From positions 1-28,325 of the forward strand of contig URTF01000024.1 of NCBI GenBank assembly GCA_900550695.1: a DNA stretch of 28,325 nucleotides. The letters run 5' to 3'. Source of the stretch: an uncultured Ruminococcus sp. GTDB taxonomy: Bacteria > Bacillota > Clostridia > Oscillospirales > Ruminococcaceae. A program made the position numbers and the translations under genes. This document shows positions 23,763-28,325 of the stretch, one piece after another (the stretch's first letter is position 1; each line of letters opens with the position of its first letter). The notes under the pieces were generated by a model. The model was not told the DNA's origin and did no database searches. It was given only the letters and a program-made list of their open reading frames with translations.

Positions 23763-24842
23763 ATGAGCGAAAATATCATAACGCTGAAAGATATAGTTGT
23801 CGAGTTTGACGGTGAAAGAATACTCGATAAAATAAACCTTGAAATTAAGGATAAGGAATTTGTAACGTTTTTAGGACCGTCAGGCTGCGGTAAAACAACA
23901 ACTCTCCGTATCATAGGCGGATTTCTTGAACCCGACAGCGGCGATGTTATGTTCGACGGTCAGCGCATTAACGGCGTTCCGCCTTATAAACGCAACATCA
24001 ATACGGTTTTCCAGCGTTATGCGCTTTTTCCTCATCTGAATGTTTATGATAATATCGCATTCGGTCTGCGAATCAAAAAAATGCCCGAAAAGGCAATATC
24101 AAAAAGGGTCGCCGAGATGCTCAAGCTCGTAAACCTTGTCGGATATGAAAAGAGAAGCATTACCCGTCTTTCAGGCGGTCAGCAGCAGCGTGTCGCTATC
24201 GCAAGAGCGCTCGTAAACCACCCGAAGGTGCTTCTTCTCGATGAACCGCTCGGCGCACTCGACCTCAAACTCCGTAAGGAAATGCAGATCGAACTGAAAC
24301 GTATCCAGGAGCAGCTTGAAATCACCTTTATCTATGTTACCCACGATCAGGAAGAGGCTCTCACAATGAGTGATACCGTTGTCGTTATGAACGGCGGCAA
24401 AATCCAGCAGATAGGCTCTCCCGTAGATATCTACAACGAACCTACGAATGCATTTGTTGCCGACTTTATCGGCGAAAGCAATATCCTTAAAGGACTTATG
24501 ATAAGGGACAGACTCGTTGAGATCGCAGGCAACGAATTTGAATGTGTCGACAGCGGATTCGGCGAAAATACTCCCGTCGATATCGTTATCCGTCCCGAGG
24601 ATATAACCCTCGTTCCACCCGAGGAATCAAAGCTCAACGGAATCGTAGAATCCGTCATTTTCAAGGGCGTTCATTACGAAATGATAATTGAAGGCTACGA
24701 TTTCCAATGGATAGTTCATTCAACCAAAGCAGCCGAAAAGGGCGCATCTGTCGGAATTTCCTTTACTCCCGATGATATACACATTATGCACCGTATGAAA
24801 GACGATGATGTAAAGGAGGAAAATGCTGAAAATGAAGAATAA
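23763..24842 (+). CDS. potA: spermidine/putrescine ABC transporter ATP-binding protein
   Basis: PotA hydrolyses ATP to drive polyamine import, bound to the PotBC permease at the inner membrane face. The 359-residue protein has Walker A GPSGCGKT (38-45), Q-loop Q84 in FQRYALFPHLN, signature LSGGQQQR (136-143), Walker B LLLDEP (157-162) and the switch His in YVTHDQEEA. A C-terminal TOBE-type domain follows (DIVIRPEDITL). The site GGGGAGGA precedes the ATG. The last 20 bases overlap potB. The four-gene order potA-B-C-D identifies a polyamine rather than an iron or sulfate system, although the transported amine cannot be told from sequence. Confidence 0.93.
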   Translation: MSENIITLKDIVVEFDGERILDKINLEIKDKEFVTFLGPSGCGKTTTLRIIGGFLEPDSGDVMFDGQRINGVPPYKRNINTVFQRYALFPHLNVYDNIAFGLRIKKMPEKAISKRVAEMLKLVNLVGYEKRSITRLSGGQQQRVAIARALVNHPKVLLLDEPLGALDLKLRKEMQIELKRIQEQLEITFIYVTHDQEEALTMSDTVVVMNGGKIQQIGSPVDIYNEPTNAFVADFIGESNILKGLMIRDRLVEIAGNEFECVDSGFGENTPVDIVIRPEDITLVPPEESKLNGIVESVIFKGVHYEMIIEGYDFQWIVHSTKAAEKGASVGISFTPDDIHIMHRMKDDDVKEENAENEE

Positions 24843-25644
24843 GCTTCCTGCAGCCCCTTACCTTGTGTGGATGATAGTTTTCATACTTGTTCCGCTGATA
24901 ATGGTCGCATATTTTGCGTTCACGGATAAGGACGGTCACTTTACTCTCGACTATGTTTCAAACGTCGCACAATATACACCTATCTTCGTCCGTTCGATAT
25001 GGCTCGCACTCATTTCGACCGTGATATGCCTGCTTATCGCATATCCGCTTGCGTATATCCTTATCGGAATGAATACGAATATCCAAAGTACGATGCTTAT
25101 GATAGTTATGCTCCCGATGTGGATGAACTTCCTGCTGCGTACCTACGCTTGGATGGCTCTGCTCGGAAATAACGGACTTATAAACGCTCTGCTCGGACTT
25201 GTCGGACTCGGACCTTTCAAAATGCTGAATACCGAGGGCGCAGTCGTCCTCGGAATGGTCTATAACTATCTTCCGTTTATGATACTGCCTATCTATTCGG
25301 TAATGGTGAAGATAGATAAAAGCGTCCTCGAGGCTGCCGCAGACCTCGGCTGTAACCCTGCAAAAACTATGCTTAAAGTCGTGTTCCCGTTGAGCCTTCC
25401 GGGAGTATTTTCGGGAATAACAATGGTTTTCGTTCCTGCAATAAGCACATTCATCATTTCAAGAATGCTGGGCGGCGGCGGAAACCTCCTTATCGGCGAC
25501 CTTATCGAAATGCAGTTCCTCGGAAATTCCTACAATATCAACCTCGGTGCAGCTATATCGCTCGTGCTTATGGTCATTGTCCTGCTCATAATGACGATAC
25601 TGAACCAGTTCGGCGCAGACGATGACGGCGTAATGGTTATATAA
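24823..25644 (+). CDS. potB: spermidine/putrescine ABC transporter permease PotB
   Basis: This is an inner-membrane permease subunit of 273 residues with six predicted membrane spans, starting at APYLVWMIVFILVPLIMVAYFAF. The EAA loop that docks on PotA reads EAAADLGCNPAKTMLKVVFPLSLPG near residues 168-192. The ATG at 24823 lies only three bases after AGGAGG; a second ATG at 24832 with 12-base spacing is nearly as likely. It overlaps the end of potA, a sign of translational coupling. Confidence 0.92.
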   Translation: MLKMKNKLPAAPYLVWMIVFILVPLIMVAYFAFTDKDGHFTLDYVSNVAQYTPIFVRSIWLALISTVICLLIAYPLAYILIGMNTNIQSTMLMIVMLPMWMNFLLRTYAWMALLGNNGLINALLGLVGLGPFKMLNTEGAVVLGMVYNYLPFMILPIYSVMVKIDKSVLEAAADLGCNPAKTMLKVVFPLSLPGVFSGITMVFVPAISTFIISRMLGGGGNLLIGDLIEMQFLGNSYNINLGAAISLVLMVIVLLIMTILNQFGADDDGVMVI

Positions 25645-25657
25645 AGGAGGAGAGCGT

Positions 25658-26458
25658 ATGAAAAAATTTGCTAAAGTTTATCTCGCCCTCGTGATGATGT
25701 TCCTTTATGTTCCGATATTTGTGCTTATAGTTTTTTCGTTCAATACAACGAAAAGCCGCTCGGTAATGTCGGGCTTTACATTCGACTGGTATATAAAGCT
25801 TTTCAAAAATGAGATAATAATGTCGTCGCTGATGAATACTATCATCATTGCCGTCCTCGCATCGATAGTTTCAACTATCCTCGGAACAGCCGCTGCCGTC
25901 GGAATAAAGAATATGAAAAAAGTTCCGAAAGCTATCGTGCTGAATATCACGAATTTTCCGATAATCAACCCCGAGATCGTTACGGGCGTTTCGCTTATGC
26001 TGCTTTTCGTGTTCTTCGCAGCAAGAATGAACTTCGAGTTCGGCTTTGTAACGCTTCTCATAGCGCATATCACGTTCGATGTGCCGTATGTCATACTGAA
26101 TGTTATGCCGAAGCTCAATCAGATGGATCCGTTCCTGTACGAAGCGGCACAGGATCTCGGCTGCAATCCGCTCAAAGCATTTTTCAAGGTAGTTCTGCCC
26201 GAAATTATGCCGGGCGTTGTATCAGGCTTCCTTATTTCGTTCACATTCTCGCTCGATGATTTTATAATCAGCTACTTCACCTGCGGTTCGAGTATGCAGA
26301 CGCTTCCCGTTACGATCTATTCAATGACGAGAAGAAAGGTCAGCCCCGAGATAAACGCTTTGTCGACGATAATTTTCCTCACCGTGGTTGTTATACTCGT
26401 TATAAAGAATATCATCGAGATAAAGAGCAATGCAAAGGAAAAGGGGGAAAGACGCTGA
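25658..26458 (+). CDS. potC: spermidine/putrescine ABC transporter permease PotC
   Basis: This is the second permease subunit, 266 residues with about six spans. The first (VYLALVMMFLYVPIFVLIVFSF) carries the YxPIxxLIxFSFN-like start of PotC. The EAA loop reads EAAQDLGCNPLKAFFKVVLPE near residues 163-183, and FSLDDFIISYFTCG is also typical of PotC. An AAAGGAGGAG site precedes the ATG. The stop shares one base with the potD start (TGATG). Confidence 0.93.
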   Translation: MKKFAKVYLALVMMFLYVPIFVLIVFSFNTTKSRSVMSGFTFDWYIKLFKNEIIMSSLMNTIIIAVLASIVSTILGTAAAVGIKNMKKVPKAIVLNITNFPIINPEIVTGVSLMLLFVFFAARMNFEFGFVTLLIAHITFDVPYVILNVMPKLNQMDPFLYEAAQDLGCNPLKAFFKVVLPEIMPGVVSGFLISFTFSLDDFIISYFTCGSSMQTLPVTIYSMTRRKVSPEINALSTIIFLTVVVILVIKNIIEIKSNAKEKGERR

Positions 26459-27741
26459 TGAAAAAATTCTTTTCAAATAAAGTTTTCCCACTTGCTCTCG
26501 CAGCCGCATTGTGCCTTTCTTTGTCTGCCTGTGCCGACCATATTGAGGAAGAAGCCGACAGCGAAGAAGAGGAGTCCGAAGTCCAGACGCTCACTGTTGA
26601 GGACGATGAGTATTATTCCCGTTTCCGTGACAAAGGCATTACAATAAATGTCTATAACTGGGGCGAGTATATCTCTGACGGCTCGGAGGAAAACACACTC
26701 AACGTAAACGCCGAGTTCACAAACCTGACGGGTATAAAGGTGAACTACACCAACTATGCCACTAACGAAGAGCTTTATGCAAAGCTCAAAGGCGGCGGAG
26801 CAAGCTACGATATCATAATTCCCTCCGACTATATGATCTCGAGAATGATACACGAAAATATGCTCCAAAAGCTTGACTTTGACAATATCCCGAATTTTAA
26901 GTATATAACAGATACCTTCGTGAACCCCGAATATGACCCGCAAAATGAGTATTCCGTGCCTTATACTTGGGGAACGGTCGGCATCATCTATGATACAACG
27001 ATGATCGATATCCCACCCGAAGATATCGATTGGGATATACTCTGGAACGAGGATTATTCCGACAGAATATTGATGTTCGATAATCCCCGTGACGCTTTTG
27101 CCATTGCGGAAATAAGACTCGGTTATTCCCTCAATACCGAAAGCTCTGAAGAACTTGAAAAATGTGCCGATCTGCTCAAAGAACAGAAAACCGTTATCCA
27201 AGCGTATGTAATGGACGAAGTTTTCGATAAAATGGGCGCAGGCGAAGCACTCGTCGCTCCATATTACGCAGGTGACGCAGTTACGCTTATGGACGAGTAT
27301 GAAGACCTTGGTTTTGTTACACCGAAAAGCGGAACGAACCTTTTTATTGATGCGATATGTATTCCTGCTGGCGCAAAGCAGAAAGAAGCCGCTGAAATGT
27401 ATATCAATTTTATGTGCGAACCCGACATCGCTTACGCTACGACAAGCTATATCGGTTATTCCACACCGAACAGCGCCGCTTTCGATATGCTTGACGAAGA
27501 AACGCAGAACGACAAGGTTTCCTATCCCGACAGCGAATATCTTGACAACAATACGACCATCTTCCGCAACCTTTCCGATGAAGCAAATCAGGAGATGCAG
27601 GATCTCTGGACGGATATCAAGTCCACGCAGGACGAGTCGCATAATAAGTGGATAGTTCCGCTTTTTCTTGTTGCCTGCATAACACTTTCGATAGTTATCA
27701 TAATCAGACGGCATATCATAAGAAAGAAGGACGTTTTCTGA
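26458..27741 (+). CDS. potD: spermidine/putrescine-binding lipoprotein PotD with C-terminal membrane span
   Basis: PotD captures extracellular polyamine and hands it to PotBC. The 427-residue protein has a lipoprotein signal with lipobox LSAC (Cys25), then an acidic linker (EEEADSEEEESE). The binding fold starts at ITINVYNWGEYIS and includes SYDIIIPSDYMISRM, the NPEYDPQNEYSVPYTWGT segment and MFDNPRDAF. Unusually, the end (about 396-427) is NKWIVPLFLVACITLSIVIII followed by RRHIIRKKDVF, a clear membrane span with a positive cytoplasmic tail. Thus the protein may be anchored at both ends. It shares one base with potC and one with the following GNAT gene. Confidence 0.93.
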   Translation: MKKFFSNKVFPLALAAALCLSLSACADHIEEEADSEEEESEVQTLTVEDDEYYSRFRDKGITINVYNWGEYISDGSEENTLNVNAEFTNLTGIKVNYTNYATNEELYAKLKGGGASYDIIIPSDYMISRMIHENMLQKLDFDNIPNFKYITDTFVNPEYDPQNEYSVPYTWGTVGIIYDTTMIDIPPEDIDWDILWNEDYSDRILMFDNPRDAFAIAEIRLGYSLNTESSEELEKCADLLKEQKTVIQAYVMDEVFDKMGAGEALVAPYYAGDAVTLMDEYEDLGFVTPKSGTNLFIDAICIPAGAKQKEAAEMYINFMCEPDIAYATTSYIGYSTPNSAAFDMLDEETQNDKVSYPDSEYLDNNTTIFRNLSDEANQEMQDLWTDIKSTQDESHNKWIVPLFLVACITLSIVIIIRRHIIRKKDVF

Positions 27742-28202
27742 TGGATATAAGGATCGCAACAACGGACGATATCGGACTTTTGATAAAGTTCCGATTCGCC
27801 TATATAAATGACGATATGGGACCGCTCTCAAAGGAACAGGAGGACGAGCTCAATAAACAGCTCCCCGACTATTTCAGCCGTCATATCGGAAAAGACTTTA
27901 CTGCTTATATCGCAGAGGAAAACGGCGTTCCTGCCGCAGTGATATTTTTCATAACCGTTGAAAGACCTGCAAATACGCACTTTATCAACGGCAGGACTGC
28001 GCTCCTTATGAATGTCTATACAATGGAGCAGTTCCGCAGAAAGGGCGCAGCTTCGGCTATCCTGCGCAGGATAATCTCCGATGCAAGGGAGCAGGGGATA
28101 ACCTGTATCGACCTTTTCGCCACCAAAATGGGAAAACCTCTCTATCTCAAAAACGGATTCGTTGAAAGAGGAAATACCGAAATGCGACTTGAACTCAAAT
28201 AA
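27741..28202 (+). CDS. GNAT family N-acetyltransferase
   Basis: This 153-residue single-domain GNAT protein has motif A as NVYTMEQFRRKGAASAILRRI (residues 93-113, RRKGAA binding acetyl-CoA) and motif B as KPLYLKNGFVERG near the end. The ATG overlaps the potD stop by one base, so it is co-translated with the polyamine transporter. That position makes a polyamine (spermidine/putrescine) acetyltransferase an attractive idea, but the sequence alone does not show the substrate; amino-acid or protein N-termini are equally possible. The family call is secure. Confidence 0.88.
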   Translation: MDIRIATTDDIGLLIKFRFAYINDDMGPLSKEQEDELNKQLPDYFSRHIGKDFTAYIAEENGVPAAVIFFITVERPANTHFINGRTALLMNVYTMEQFRRKGAASAILRRIISDAREQGITCIDLFATKMGKPLYLKNGFVERGNTEMRLELK

Positions 28203-28274
28203 AAAACGGCTGGCAAATTACATTGTCAGACATAGTCTGTTGAAAAGGCACATTAATGAAAAAACTGCATAAAA

Positions 28275-28325
28275 TTAAAGTTTACGTCCACGCTTTTTAA
28301 AGGGTGGTGGGTGTCCAGAGGGCAA
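28275..28325 (-). other. possible end of an ORF or dispersed repeat at the window edge
   Basis: The minus strand reads LPSGHPPPFKKRGRKL and then TAA, open to the window edge. The sequence is Pro/Lys/Arg-rich and more GC-rich than the adjacent intergenic DNA. It resembles short repeat-derived peptides that occur around intergenic repeats in gut Clostridia; this is an impression from memory, not a search result. The spacer 28203-28274 shows only a small CAGAC/GTCTG hairpin. Confidence 0.25.

Noticed and set aside
26473..27831. 452-codon minus-strand open frame across potD
   Set aside because: It is a long antisense shadow of potD; the plus-strand product has clear PotD motifs and the minus product resembles no family.

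Overview
The window looks like a chromosomal housekeeping segment of a low-to-moderate GC, Gram-positive member of the Clostridia, most likely a Ruminococcus-like Oscillospiraceae. This is inferred from gene content rather than a marker-gene search. The supporting genes are a SigK-type sporulation sigma factor, a SpoVB-type flippase, a GatCAB amidotransferase, a type III glutamine synthetase, a DUF951 protein next to prfA, and paired M42 peptidases. Strong AGGAGG-type ribosome binding sites and sigma-A promoters with 17-18 bp spacers occur throughout. I see no prophage, insertion sequence, CRISPR array, rRNA or tRNA.

Layout. (1) Positions 1-2341 hold the 5' part of a minus-strand SigK-like sigma gene, a divergent gene for a tiny Cys/Gly/Asn-rich membrane protein, a bidirectional terminator, and a minus-strand SpoVB/MATE-like flippase. 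(2) Positions 2401-7990 hold a plus-strand unit driven by a clear sigma-A promoter: murD, two M42 aminopeptidases in tandem, a GNAT acetyltransferase and a YnbB-type PLP protein, closed by a terminator-like hairpin. (3) Positions 8017-11251 hold gatC-gatA-gatB. (4) Positions 11458-13700 hold glnA (type III). Its leader carries a strong intrinsic terminator overlapped by a hexaloop hairpin of the kind bound by ANTAR antiterminators. A structured, possibly 6S-like RNA region and a terminator follow, then a previously untracked 55-codon minus-strand gene for a double CxxCxGxG zinc mini-protein. (5) Positions 14403-17088 hold glyA and rarA, meeting a minus-strand pair (S1-domain protein and a small unknown protein) in a 13-bp 3' overlap. 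(6) Positions 18481-23586 hold DUF951, prfA, a Sua5/TsaC-type tRNA modification gene, coaE, a lytic transglycosylase and an M18 aminopeptidase, closed by a terminator. (7) Positions 23637-28202 hold potA-potB-potC-potD (spermidine/putrescine uptake) and a GNAT acetyltransferase.

How the genes fit together. Much of the window concerns nitrogen and translation. Three metallo-aminopeptidases recycle peptides, glutamine synthetase assimilates ammonium, GatCAB uses glutamine to make Gln-tRNA and/or Asn-tRNA, and PotABCD imports polyamines. RF1, threonylcarbamoyl-AMP synthase and the S1-domain protein serve translation. MurD, the flippase and the lytic transglycosylase belong to the cell envelope.

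I found no convincing undescribed multi-gene system. The points most worth following are the glnA leader, the RNA candidate downstream of glnA, the zinc mini-protein with a hairpin leader, the Cys-rich membrane mini-protein beside sigK, and a substrate-binding lipoprotein (PotD) with an extra C-terminal membrane anchor.
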